64,000 nucleotides of DNA from an uncultured Collinsella sp. (GCA_958415625.1 CATYZI010000006.1:10993-74992), one strand, 5' to 3'; shown: positions 34,521 through 42,964, numbered from the stretch's first letter. A program made the numbers and translations. The notes: a model not told the origin generated them from the letters alone.

Positions 34521-35522
34521 CTACGCCCGCAGGTCCTTTACGCTAGAACGCTCGACCAACACGCCCGAGACGAGTGTACGGCTCCTGGAGCTCGGGGCTT
34601 CCAGACCTGAGACGACCTCGTTAAGCGCACGGATGCCCAGCTCGCGGTGACGGAACTTCACCGACGTCAGAATCGAGTTGGGAATCGTCTTGTAGAGCTC
34701 ATCGTCGAAGCCGATCACGGACACGTCGTCGGGCACGCTGAGTCCTTTATCACGCAGAGCCATCATTACGCCGTTTGCCATGCAGTCGTTAGCAGCGAGG
34801 ACCGCCGTGCAATCAGGTTTGTCGGCAAGCGCGAGACCTGCGGCATAGCCACTATCCGCATTCCAATCACCCTGTAGCGGCTCGGGCGGCTCAATGCCAC
34901 GTGCCTCGAGCGCTGCGCGCCAGCCCTTCATACGGCACTGACTCGACAGCGATTCTTCCTTACCGGCAACGAAGTACACATTCTTGTGCCCGTGATTCAA
35001 AAAGTACTCGCACGCCATACGCGCGCCGCCCTCTTGGTCGTCACTGACGGTAGAGCAGGTGGGATGCTCCATGGGCGTGATAATCACGGTCTTGAGATCC
35101 TTCGGCGCCTCAAACGTATCGAAGTCATCGACCATCTGACGCAAGTTGAAGATCATGCCATCGACAGGCAGCTGTGACATCCTGCGCGCTGCATCGGCAA
35201 GGGTCATCTTCTCCCCCGCCCGCTTCTTGATCATCGTAAGCGCAAAGCCGCGCTCCTCGGCGGCATCGGCGATACCGTCAATCATGTCCACGGCACCGCC
35301 CGACAAGTGAAATAGCACCACGCCGATGCACCCGTAACGGCCCAACTTGAGCGAGCGCGCGGCAAAGTTCGTTCGGAACCCGAGCGCCTCCATGGCCGCA
35401 TGGACCTTATCGCGCGTCGACTCGCGTACGCTATCGGGCTCGTTGATCACACGAGACACCGTCTTGAGAGAAACACCTGCGGCAACCGCCACATCGTTCA
35501 TCGAGACGTTTTTCTTGTCCAT
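34521..35522 (-). CDS. LacI-family regulator of PTS cassette 3
   Basis: A 333-residue LacI/GalR repressor: SMNDVAVAAGVSLKTVSRVI with hinge LGFRTNFAARSLKLG, and a sensor core ending VSVIGFDDELYKTIPNSILT. The recognition helix starts VSLKTVSR, the most divergent of the four paralogues, and its operators are also the most divergent (perfect palindrome ATGACAACGTTGTCAT). ATG 35522 follows GGGAGAAGC; ATG 35582 is upstream and in frame. It is divergent from the EIICB/GH1 operon at 35807. Confidence 0.87.
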   Translation of the reverse strand: MDKKNVSMNDVAVAAGVSLKTVSRVINEPDSVRESTRDKVHAAMEALGFRTNFAARSLKLGRYGCIGVVLFHLSGGAVDMIDGIADAAEERGFALTMIKKRAGEKMTLADAARRMSQLPVDGMIFNLRQMVDDFDTFEAPKDLKTVIITPMEHPTCSTVSDDQEGGARMACEYFLNHGHKNVYFVAGKEESLSSQCRMKGWRAALEARGIEPPEPLQGDWNADSGYAAGLALADKPDCTAVLAANDCMANGVMMALRDKGLSVPDDVSVIGFDDELYKTIPNSILTSVKFRHRELGIRALNEVVSGLEAPSSRSRTLVSGVLVERSSVKDLRA

Positions 35523-35605
35523 CGTTGCCACTGCTTCTCCCGTCGGTTTCCTGTCGCTCGTTTTCTGCGTTCTAGCATACACTACCTGCTCAACTGATAA
35601 ATCAA

Positions 35606-35703
35606 CCGTTAACCGGACAATATCGACCGTTCACCTGTAAATCCTTGTTGCTCTTCCATTAATGTCTTACGTTGTCATTAACGAAATGACAACGTTGTCA
35701 TTT
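35606..35703. promoter_or_regulatory. cassette 3 control region: perfect LacI palindrome and 21-bp-pitch repeat
   Basis: AAATGACAACGTTGTCATTT (35684-35703) is a perfect 20-base palindrome, with a second site TGTCTTACGTTGTCAT at 35663-35678. Upstream, CCGTTAACCG (35606-35615) and CCGTTCACCT (35627-35636) form a direct repeat with 21-base pitch oriented toward the operon. An ATTAAT -10-like hexamer lies at 35658-35663. Confidence 0.65.
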
Positions 35704-35806
35704 CGCAATGCCTTCCTTAAGCAGGAAGGTTTCCGGGCAGTCCTGACCATCCATCGACGACCAGTTCCATCCACATGCATCGCGCATCGAGCAGCAAAGG
35801 AGCTCT

Positions 35807-37585
35807 ATGGACGCCATCGTAAAGATGCTCGAAAAGCATCAGCCGTTCTTTGAGAAGATCTCGAGGAACATCTACCTCCAGGCCATTAAGGACGGATTCC
35901 TTGGGTGCATGCCCATCGTCCTCACCTCTTCGATCTTTCTGTTGATCGCCACCCTTCCTGGCGTAGTTGGCATCACGCTGCCCCAGCCGCTCATCGACTG
36001 GTGCAATAAGCTGTACAACTTCACCATGGGCGTCATGGGCATCATGGTTGCCGGCACCACCGCCAAGAACTTCACGGCATCCATGAACCGTCGCATGCCC
36101 GCCGGCAAGGTGCTCAACGACGGCTCCACCATGGTGGCCGCCCAGTGCAGCATGCTTTTGCTCGCCGTTACGCAGTTCACCACCAAGTTCAACGGCTCCG
36201 AGCTTTCGGTCTTCGACTGCACCAGCATGGGTACGCGCGGTCTGTTCTCGGCCTATATCGCCGCGTTCATTACCGTGTGGGTCTATAAGTTCTGCGTCTC
36301 GCGCGATCTGACCATTAAGCTGCCCAAGGAGGTCCCGGGCGCCATCGCTCAGAACTTCCGCGACATCATCCCCTTTGGCGGCGCCGTCATCATCTGCGGC
36401 ATCATCGATGTCGTCGTGCGCAACCTCATGGGCGTCCCGTTCTCCGAGCTGCTTATCAAGCTGCTCTCCCCGCTCTTTACCGCTGCAGAAACCTATCCTG
36501 GCCTTATCCTTATCCAGGCAGCCACCGCGTTCTTCTGGTTCATCGGCGTCCACGGCCCCTCGATCGTCCAGCCGGGCATCGACCCCATCCGTCTTGCCAA
36601 CCAGGCCGAGAACCTGCAGGTTCTGCTGGCCGGTGGTCACCCCGCCCACTCCCTCACCTTTAACATGTCGCTCGTGGGCGAGTTCGGCGGCACCGGCGCC
36701 ACGTTCATCGTGCCGCTTCTGCTGATTCTCTTTATGAAGTCCAAGCAGCTCAAAGCCGTCGGTAAGGCCTCGATTGTTCCTGTTGCCTTCGCCGTCAACG
36801 AACCGCTGCTCTTTGGCGCGCCGATGATCCTTAACCCCTACATGCTCATCCCCTTTGTTGCCGCCGGCTGCGTCAACGTGAGTGTTGCCAAGTTCTTTAT
36901 CGATAACGTGGGCATGAACGGCTTCTCCTTCGTGGTGCCTTGGGCTACCCCTGCCCCCATCGGCATCTTCATCACCACGAACTTCCAGCTTATCGCCCTG
37001 GTATTTGTCGCGATTATCATCTTGCTGGACGCCATCATCTACCTGCCGTTCTTGAAGGCATACGATAAGCTGCTCTGCGACCAGGAGGCCGAGCGCGCCG
37101 CCGAGCTGGGTCTCGAGTCCGATGGTGCCGCTGCCATCGCCGTCAACGCCTCTGCGCCCGCTGTCGAGCAGGCTACCGCTTCCGTCGAGACGACCGTTGC
37201 CGCCGCCGACAGCAAGCCTGTCGCCGATCAGCCCGAGCCCGCTGCCGATGCATCCGCCAAGAAGGATGTCGATGGCCTGAAGGTTCTCGTCCTGTGCGCC
37301 GGCGCCGGCACCTCTGCCATGCTCGCCAACGCCATCAAGGAAGGTGCCGCACAGACCGGAGAGAATATTGCTTCCTCCGCAGGCGCCTATGGCCAGCACA
37401 CTGTCATCATGGATCAGTACGACGTTATCGTGCTTGCCCCGCAGGTCCGTAGCTACTACAACGACATGAAGGCCGACACCGATCGCCTGGGCATTAAGCT
37501 GCTCGCCCCGCGCGGCAAGGAATATATCGACCTTACCCGCGACCCCGCTGGCGCCATCAAGTGGCTCCGCGAGAACCTCGACTAG
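35807..37585 (+). CDS. PTS lactose-type EIICB transporter, cassette 3
   Basis: A 592-residue LacE-type EIICB. EIIC contains FWFIGVHGPSIVQPGID and FAVNEPLLFGAPMILNPYM. The linker of about 60 residues is Ala/Val/Pro-rich, and EIIB has Cys in KVLVLCAGAGTSAMLANAI. It is closely similar to the cassette 2 protein. ATG 35807 follows AGCAAAGGAGCTCT. The GH1 partner starts 75 bases downstream after a small hairpin. The EIIA must come from 24050 or elsewhere. Confidence 0.88.
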   Translation: MDAIVKMLEKHQPFFEKISRNIYLQAIKDGFLGCMPIVLTSSIFLLIATLPGVVGITLPQPLIDWCNKLYNFTMGVMGIMVAGTTAKNFTASMNRRMPAGKVLNDGSTMVAAQCSMLLLAVTQFTTKFNGSELSVFDCTSMGTRGLFSAYIAAFITVWVYKFCVSRDLTIKLPKEVPGAIAQNFRDIIPFGGAVIICGIIDVVVRNLMGVPFSELLIKLLSPLFTAAETYPGLILIQAATAFFWFIGVHGPSIVQPGIDPIRLANQAENLQVLLAGGHPAHSLTFNMSLVGEFGGTGATFIVPLLLILFMKSKQLKAVGKASIVPVAFAVNEPLLFGAPMILNPYMLIPFVAAGCVNVSVAKFFIDNVGMNGFSFVVPWATPAPIGIFITTNFQLIALVFVAIIILLDAIIYLPFLKAYDKLLCDQEAERAAELGLESDGAAAIAVNASAPAVEQATASVETTVAAADSKPVADQPEPAADASAKKDVDGLKVLVLCAGAGTSAMLANAIKEGAAQTGENIASSAGAYGQHTVIMDQYDVIVLAPQVRSYYNDMKADTDRLGIKLLAPRGKEYIDLTRDPAGAIKWLRENLD

Positions 37586-37599
37586 CTCCTCCCTCTGTT

Positions 37600-37626
37600 G
37601 GTGCCCGGATCCCCAGTTCGGGCACC
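37600..37626 (+). terminator. intercistronic hairpin, cassette 3
   Basis: GGTGCCCG / CGGGCACC stem in the EIICB-GH1 gap, with no T run. It parallels the hairpins in cassettes 1 and 2. Confidence 0.5.
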
Positions 37627-37660
37627 TCTCCCTATTCGTATCCCACAGAAAGGATGACTC

Positions 37661-39082
37661 ATGACCAATCCCATGCAGTTCCCCGACGGCTTCGTGTTTG
37701 GCGGCGCCACCGCCGCTTACCAGGTTGAGGGCGAGACCCGCACGCACGGCAAGGGCAAAGTGCCCTGGGACGATTTCCTGGCTGCTCAGGGTCGCTTCTC
37801 CCCCGATCCCGCAAGCGATTTCTACAACAAGTACCCGGTCGATATCGACCTGTGCCAGCGCTTCGGCATCAACGGTATCCGTGTCTCCATCGCTTGGAGC
37901 CGCATCTTCCCCAACGGCACTGGTGAGATCAACCCCGAGGGCGTTGCCTTCTATCACGAGCTCTTTGCCACCTGTAATAAAGCCGGCGTTATCCCCTACG
38001 TCACGCTCGATCACTTTGATACGCCCGAGGCCTTCTACCAGGACGGCGGCGAGGGCTTCCTGACGCGCACGACGATCGACGCCTTTGTCGAGTACGCCAA
38101 GTTCTGCTTTGCCGAGTTCACCGAGGTCAAGCACTGGTTCACCTTTAACGAGATTCCCGCGACCGCCGAGGGCAGCTTTATCGTCGGCAACTGGCCGCAC
38201 GGCGAAAAGTATCGCCTGGACAAGGCCTTCCAGCTCATGCACAACATGATGGTGGCCCACGCCAAGGCCGTCGTCGCCTTCCATGAGGGCGGCTTTGAGG
38301 GCGAGATCGGCATTGTCCAGAACCTGGAGCCCAAGTATCCCCTCGACCCCAACAGCGCTGCCGACTGCGAGGCAGCCCGCATGGCCGACGTCATCAACAA
38401 CCGCTGGGTGCTCGACGCCACCTTCCGCGGCCACTATGCAGCCGATACCATGGAAGCCGCAACCAAGTTGGCACATATCGCCGGCGGCGAGCTCGACGTC
38501 CGCGACGAGGACATCGCCGCGCTGACCGCCGCGCTCCCCTACAACGATTGCCTGGGCGTCAATACCTACAAGTGTCAGTTCCTGCGTGCCGCCGAGGGCG
38601 AAAACGACATCAACCACAATGGCACTGGCGACAAGGGCTCCTCGCGCTGGTTCCTCAAGGGCGTTGGTGAGTCATGCGTGCGCGAAGGCGTACCCACCAC
38701 CGATTGGGACTGGATTATCTATCCCGAGGGCCTGTACGATCTGCTGCTCCGCATTAAGAACGATTACCCCAACTACAAGAAGATCTACATCACCGAGAAC
38801 GGCATGGGCTATAAGGACGACTTTGAGGACGGCTTTATCGACGATGCCCCTCGCATCGACTACATGCGTCAGCATCTCGCGTGGATCCTCAAGGCAATCG
38901 ACGGCGGCGTGAACGTCGACGGCTACTTTGTGTGGTCGCTGCAGGACCAGTTCTCCTGGACCAACGGCTACAACAAGCGCTATGGCCTGTTCTACATCGA
39001 CTTTGAGACCCAGAAGCGCTATCCCAAGGCGAGCGCGTACTGGTACAAGAACGTCGCGGAGACCGGCCTGCTCATGGCCTAG
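37661..39082 (+). CDS. GH1 6-phospho-beta-galactosidase, cassette 3
   Basis: A 473-residue GH1 enzyme, close relative of the cassette 1 protein (shared N-terminal run FPDGFVFGGATAAYQVEGET versus FPEGFVFGGATAAYQVEGET). Acid/base Glu in WFTFNEIPATAEGSF, nucleophile in YITENGMGYKD, phosphate loop DQFSWTNGYNKRYG with the LacG-type Ser-Trp and Lys/Tyr. The aglycone-side loop VTLDHFDTPEAFYQDGGEGF is longer than in cassette 1 (VTLHHFDTPLALFEKGDF), a likely cause of different specificity. ATG 37661 follows AGAAAGGATGACTC. Confidence 0.88.
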   Translation: MTNPMQFPDGFVFGGATAAYQVEGETRTHGKGKVPWDDFLAAQGRFSPDPASDFYNKYPVDIDLCQRFGINGIRVSIAWSRIFPNGTGEINPEGVAFYHELFATCNKAGVIPYVTLDHFDTPEAFYQDGGEGFLTRTTIDAFVEYAKFCFAEFTEVKHWFTFNEIPATAEGSFIVGNWPHGEKYRLDKAFQLMHNMMVAHAKAVVAFHEGGFEGEIGIVQNLEPKYPLDPNSAADCEAARMADVINNRWVLDATFRGHYAADTMEAATKLAHIAGGELDVRDEDIAALTAALPYNDCLGVNTYKCQFLRAAEGENDINHNGTGDKGSSRWFLKGVGESCVREGVPTTDWDWIIYPEGLYDLLLRIKNDYPNYKKIYITENGMGYKDDFEDGFIDDAPRIDYMRQHLAWILKAIDGGVNVDGYFVWSLQDQFSWTNGYNKRYGLFYIDFETQKRYPKASAYWYKNVAETGLLMA

Positions 39083-39104
39083 TTTCCGCCGCATACCCCC
39101 TGTC

Positions 39105-39147
39105 GGCCGCATGCGAATCCCCCACGGGATCGCATGCGGCCTTTTTT
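39105..39147 (+). terminator. cassette 3 operon terminator
   Basis: GGCCGCATGCGA / TCGCATGCGGCC stem followed by six T residues. Confidence 0.9.
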
Positions 39148-39172
39148 GTATTGGTTCAGCCGGGATCCGCAT

Positions 39173-39315
39173 GTTTATCTCGATCTGTAACATCTAGCCG
39201 AGAATTTCGGTCCTACATGTTACAGATCAAGACAAAGGTCACAGCCCGAGCCGGAACATCTCAATCCATAACATCTAGACCGGTTTTTGCCGTCCAGTTG
39301 TTACAGATTGAGACA
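39173..39315. repeat. tandem pair of 65-bp palindromes (CTGTAACA family), copy 3
   Basis: First unit 39173-39236 (GTTTATCTCGATCTGTAACA ... TGTTACAGATCAAGACAAAG, centre CTAGCCGAG-AATTT-CGGTCCTA). Second unit 39257-39315 (ATCTCAATCCATAACATC ... GTTACAGATTGAGACAG). Follows the cassette 3 terminator. Confidence 0.75.
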
Positions 39316-39379
39316 GTTAGATGGCGGAATCCACTCTTTCCAAGCAGTTATGGAACGCAGGCTCGAGTTTTCGGTGTCA

Positions 39380-39432
39380 CGAACATACTTTCGGTATCAT
39401 TTTATGTTGGTATGATACCGAAAGTATGTTCG
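39380..39432. repeat. 53-bp palindrome with perfect 20-base arms
   Basis: Arms CGAACATACTTTCGGTATCA (39380-39399) and TGATACCGAAAGTATGTTCG (39413-39432) around a 13-base loop, flanked by a further GTTTTCG / CGAAAAC pair. No T tract. It lies in a 573-base gap between cassette 3 and the AlbA_2 gene and could be an operator or a repeat remnant. Confidence 0.6.
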
Positions 39433-39516
39433 AGCATGCGAAAACCCCGTGCGTTGACTCAACCAATCCACGGGCCTACAAACTCCGTCAATCTTCCGAG
39501 CGCGCCTGAATCCCTA

Positions 39517-39631
39517 TTTGCGCGTCATTTCGTGTCACGTTGACACGTAAAATGACGCGCAAATTTTTTTCTGTCATATTTTTGACGCGCAAAATGACGT
39601 GTAAAATTTTACGTGTCATTTTTCGTGTCAA
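39517..39631. promoter_or_regulatory. operator array of TGACGCG/TGACACG half-sites upstream of the AlbA_2 gene
   Basis: Two large inverted repeats built from one half-site. The first (39517-39563) runs TTTGCGCGTCATTTCGTGTC ... GACACGTAAAATGACGCGCA. The second (39582-39631) runs TTGACGCGCAAAATGACGTG ... ACGTGTCATTTTTCGTGTCA. At least seven TGAC(G/A)CG or complement copies occur in 115 bases, ending 25 bases before the start codon. An autoregulatory role for the adjacent DNA-binding protein is likely. Confidence 0.6.
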
Positions 39632-39655
39632 GTTGAAGCGGAACGGAGCAAAACG

Positions 39656-40912
39656 ATGCAAGAGGCCAAAGATCTTGAATTCAAGGAATGCGTCACCAAT
39701 TCGTTCCTTAAAACCGTCTCCGCTTATGCGAACAGCACGGGAGGACGCGTTCTATTTGGAATTAACGACGACGGAGAAACCGTTGGCCTCGATGACCCCA
39801 AGCAGACCTGCCTGGATATCGAAAACAAGATTAACGATTCGATCATCCCCCAGCCTGATTACTCCTTAAAAATCAACGAGCCCGATGCAACTGTAGAGCT
39901 TACGGTCTTTCCCGGCAGGTCGAAGCCTTACCTATACCGCTCGAAGGCATACAAGCGCAATGACACCGCGACCATACCAGTTGATACCCTAGGCCTTTCG
40001 CGTCTTGTACTCGAGGGTCAAAACCTCTCCTTTGAACAGCTCCCGGCAAGCAAGCAAGATCTATCTTTCACCGTTTTAGAGAATCGCCTAAAAGCAAAGC
40101 TCTCACTTCAGTCATTCACAACCGATACTCTCAAAACCCTCGGCCTGCTCGATGAGACCGGAACCTACAACAACGCGGCAGAACTGCTCGCGGACGAGAA
40201 CGATTTCCCCGGTATCGACATGGCGGTGTTTGGCAACACCATCAACCTCATTAAGCAGCGCAAAACTCTCGAACATGCATCGGTTTTAACGGAGATTGAT
40301 GACGCTCTTGAACTGTTTGAAACTCAGTACTGTTACGAAGAGATCAAGGGAATGGAGCGGGTCCGCAAGGAGCTCATTCCGCTCGAAGCATTCCGCGAGG
40401 CCATTACCAATGCAATCGTTCACAGGACTTGGGATGTACCCGCGCACATTCGCATCTCGATGTTCGACGACCGCGCGGAAGTTGCCTCGCCCGGCGGCTT
40501 GCCAGCAAGCATGACTGTCGATGAATACCTGTCCGACATGCTGTCCCTTAGACGCAATCGTATTCTTGCCGAAGTCTTTTTGCGCCTAGGCCTTATCGAG
40601 GCATTCGGAACGGGTATTATGCGAATTCGAGACACCTATAAAGACAGCATCAAAAAGCCTCGTTTTCAAGTATCGGATAACGCCATTGTGGTCACGCTTC
40701 CCCTACTCATGGATAACCCCGGGCTCGAAGGCGACGAACTTACCGTATTCGGACTGCTGAGTGGAGTACACCCTCAATCGACAAGCGAGCTTGCGGCCAA
40801 AGTTACCTTTAGCCGCTCGAAGCTGCTTCGCATCCTCAAAAAACTCGTTGAGACAGGCCTGGCGACAGTTGAAGGCACCGGCAGAGGACAGAAGTATCGT
40901 CTGCAGCGTTAG
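39656..40912 (+). CDS. AlbA_2 (Schlafen-type) putative transcriptional regulator with C-terminal ATPase-like domain
   Basis: A 418-residue protein of the COG2865 type. Residues 1-110 are an AlbA_2/divergent-AAA-4 domain (EAKDLEFKECVTNSFLKTVS, then AYANSTGGRVLFGINDDGET). Residues 230-345 match the HATPase_c_4 region (EAFREAITNAIVHRTWDVPA, then EVASPGGLPASMTVDEYL and LIEAFGTGIMRI). The last 65 residues form a winged helix (STSELAAKVTFSRSKLLRIL). Such proteins act as regulators or in stress and mobile-element contexts; the exact role is unknown. ATG 39656 follows GGAACGGAGC. The upstream region is AT-rich compared with its neighbours and full of operator-like repeats. Its stop abuts that of the convergent DeoR gene with no gap. 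Confidence 0.75.
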   Translation: MQEAKDLEFKECVTNSFLKTVSAYANSTGGRVLFGINDDGETVGLDDPKQTCLDIENKINDSIIPQPDYSLKINEPDATVELTVFPGRSKPYLYRSKAYKRNDTATIPVDTLGLSRLVLEGQNLSFEQLPASKQDLSFTVLENRLKAKLSLQSFTTDTLKTLGLLDETGTYNNAAELLADENDFPGIDMAVFGNTINLIKQRKTLEHASVLTEIDDALELFETQYCYEEIKGMERVRKELIPLEAFREAITNAIVHRTWDVPAHIRISMFDDRAEVASPGGLPASMTVDEYLSDMLSLRRNRILAEVFLRLGLIEAFGTGIMRIRDTYKDSIKKPRFQVSDNAIVVTLPLLMDNPGLEGDELTVFGLLSGVHPQSTSELAAKVTFSRSKLLRILKKLVETGLATVEGTGRGQKYRLQR

Positions 40913-41677
40913 CTAGCAGATGACCTGCGTGTGCTCCTCGATGGCGGCGCGGTCTTCTGCCGAGATGCTCGGCTCGCATACTACAGCGTCCAGGTTGTCC
41001 AGACGGCAGAAGGTGTAGAAGTCGCGCTTGCCGATCTTGCTGGAATCGGCGATGAGGTAGCGCGAATCGGCCTTGCTAAAGGCGAGCTGCTGGATGCGGC
41101 CCTCGTCCATGTTGGACGTGGACACGTCGCCGTCCAGAATGCCGTTGGCGCCGATAAAGGCCGCGTCAATCCCCAGCGCGCGCAGGGTGTCCTCGGCCGT
41201 GGGGCCCACAAAAGCAGCGGTACGGCGACGGTACATGCCGCCCACGAGACACAGATCGCAGTCCTCGCGCTCCTCGAGCAGGTTAAAAACCGAAAGCGAG
41301 TTGGTCACAATGCGCAGGCGGCACGCCGGCAGCATCGAGGCCATCTGCTCCACCGTAGTGCCCGTGCCCAAAAAGATGGTCGAGCCTTCCTCGATAAGCT
41401 CCACAGCGCGGCGCGCAATCTGCAGCTTTTCCTCGGCATGCTTCGTGCGCTTTTCGCTGTGCGAATACTCATGGCGCAGCATAGCGTGCGGACGGCCCTG
41501 TGCACTGCGGGCGCCGCCGTGCACGCGCTCGATCTCGCCCAGGCTCGCAAGTTCTTCGAGGTCGCGGCGGATCGTCATATCCGAGACGCCCAGCGCATCC
41601 GAAATCTCCTTGACCGAGACCGTGCCCTGCTCTTCGAGCAGTTGACGAACCTTATCCTGTCGCTCTGCCTTAATCAC
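40913..41677 (-). CDS. DeoR-family regulator (LacR/GlcR-like)
   Basis: A 254-residue DeoR/GlpR repressor: KAERQDKVRQLLEEQGTVSV then EISDALGVSDMTIRRDLEEL for the winged helix, VHGGARSAQG, and the sensor signature IEEGSTIFLGTGTTVEQMAS, ending with ADSSKIGKRDFYTFCRLDNL. Divergent from galM, 206 bases away, so control of galM or of the lac/aga genes is plausible. The effector is expected to be a phosphosugar. ATG 41677 is preceded by GGCGAGGATTCATCGTG. Confidence 0.85.
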   Translation of the reverse strand: MIKAERQDKVRQLLEEQGTVSVKEISDALGVSDMTIRRDLEELASLGEIERVHGGARSAQGRPHAMLRHEYSHSEKRTKHAEEKLQIARRAVELIEEGSTIFLGTGTTVEQMASMLPACRLRIVTNSLSVFNLLEEREDCDLCLVGGMYRRRTAAFVGPTAEDTLRALGIDAAFIGANGILDGDVSTSNMDEGRIQQLAFSKADSRYLIADSSKIGKRDFYTFCRLDNLDAVVCEPSISAEDRAAIEEHTQVIC

Positions 41678-41883
41678 GATGAATCCTCGCCGTTCTTTGC
41701 GCGCATATCATTCAAACAGTAACGAACAAATTGTATCAGACTCGTACGCGTCAAAAATGAACGCCCGCACAGCTCCAATCATCACTTTTTTGAGAAAAAT
41801 ACCCCCTGCTTTAGTGGGGTGTAGTGATAATCTCGCCCGTTCGCGCTACAGTTTGTCGGAAATACCTCGATGTTAGGAACTAA

Positions 41884-42936
41884 ATGATCACTTCCGAGCT
41901 TTTCGGCACCGCGCCGTGCGGTACCCCCGTTCATCGTTACACCCTCAACGGGCCCGAGATCTGCGTTCGCATTATGGACTATGGCGCCACCGTGTTGGGC
42001 ATCGACGTGCCCGACATCCCTGGCAACGTGCGCGATGTGGTGCTGGGCTTCGATAAGCTCGAGGATTACTTTGACAACCCCGCCTGCTTTGGCGCGACCA
42101 TCGGCCCCGTGGCAAACCGCACCGCGGGCGCCACGATCACCATCGACGGCACGGACTGGCATATGCCCGCCAACGAGGGCTCCAACAACCTGCACAGCGA
42201 TCTTGAGCATGGTCTACACAAGCGCGTATGGGATGCTGAGCTCGACGAGGTCCACAATGCCGTGCGCATGACCACCTCGCTTGAGGATGGCGAGCTGGGC
42301 CTGCCCGGCAACCGCACCTTTACGGCCGTGTTTACCGTGACGCGCACCGGACGTTTCCGTATCGAGTATGGCTGCGAGAGCGACCGCGCCACCTACGTGT
42401 CCATGACCAACCACGCCTACTTTAACCTTGCCGGTCATAACGCCGGCATGGACTGCGAGCACTTCTTTGTTGCTAACGCTGCCCACTACCTGCCTATTAA
42501 CGAGCAGAACATCCCCACCGGCGAGATTGCTCCGGTCGAGGGCACGCCGTTTGACTTTCGCGAGCTGCGCCCCGTCGCTCCCGGCATGGAAGCCGACGAC
42601 CCGCAGATTAAGCAGGCACGTGGCTACGATCACTGCCTGTGCATCGATGACTATCAGTACGGCCGTAACCTGCGCCGCGCGATGCACATCGAGGAGATGT
42701 GGACCGGTCGCGAACTGGACTACTACACCACTGCCCCGGGCGTGCAGCTCTACACCGGCAACTGGCTGGGCGACGAGCATGCCAAGGACGACGCCAACTA
42801 TGGCTGGGGCGCCGGCTTTGCCCTCGAGGCCGAGATGTACCCCGACACGCCGCATCAGCCGCTGTTCCCGCAGGGCATTGTGGGCCCTGGTCACCCCTAT
42901 AGCAATGTGATCGAGTACCACTTTATGAGGCACTAA
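41884..42936 (+). CDS. galM: aldose 1-epimerase (galactose mutarotase)
   Basis: Interconverts beta- and alpha-galactose, supplying galactokinase. The 350-residue protein has the GalM pattern: ICVRIMDYGATVLGIDVPD, GPVANRTAGATITIDG, NNLHSDLEHGLHKRVWDAEL with an active-site His, MTNHAYFNLAGH with the catalytic His, GYDHCLCIDD and YTGNWLG; the catalytic Glu is expected in the C-terminal FALEAEMYPDTPHQP. ATG 41884 follows TTAGGAACTAA. A lone CCGTTCGCGC lies 45 bases upstream (41837-41846). Confidence 0.92.
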   Translation: MITSELFGTAPCGTPVHRYTLNGPEICVRIMDYGATVLGIDVPDIPGNVRDVVLGFDKLEDYFDNPACFGATIGPVANRTAGATITIDGTDWHMPANEGSNNLHSDLEHGLHKRVWDAELDEVHNAVRMTTSLEDGELGLPGNRTFTAVFTVTRTGRFRIEYGCESDRATYVSMTNHAYFNLAGHNAGMDCEHFFVANAAHYLPINEQNIPTGEIAPVEGTPFDFRELRPVAPGMEADDPQIKQARGYDHCLCIDDYQYGRNLRRAMHIEEMWTGRELDYYTTAPGVQLYTGNWLGDEHAKDDANYGWGAGFALEAEMYPDTPHQPLFPQGIVGPGHPYSNVIEYHFMRH

Positions 42937-42964
42937 GCCCACAACGCGACATATCGCACAGCAA

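Noticed and set aside
35717..38617. Very long open frame (over 960 codons) on the minus strand
   Set aside because: It lies antisense to the EIICB and GH1 genes of cassette 3, has no ribosome site, and its translation is a low-complexity Gly/Asp/Val/His mix typical of antisense frames in high-GC coding DNA.
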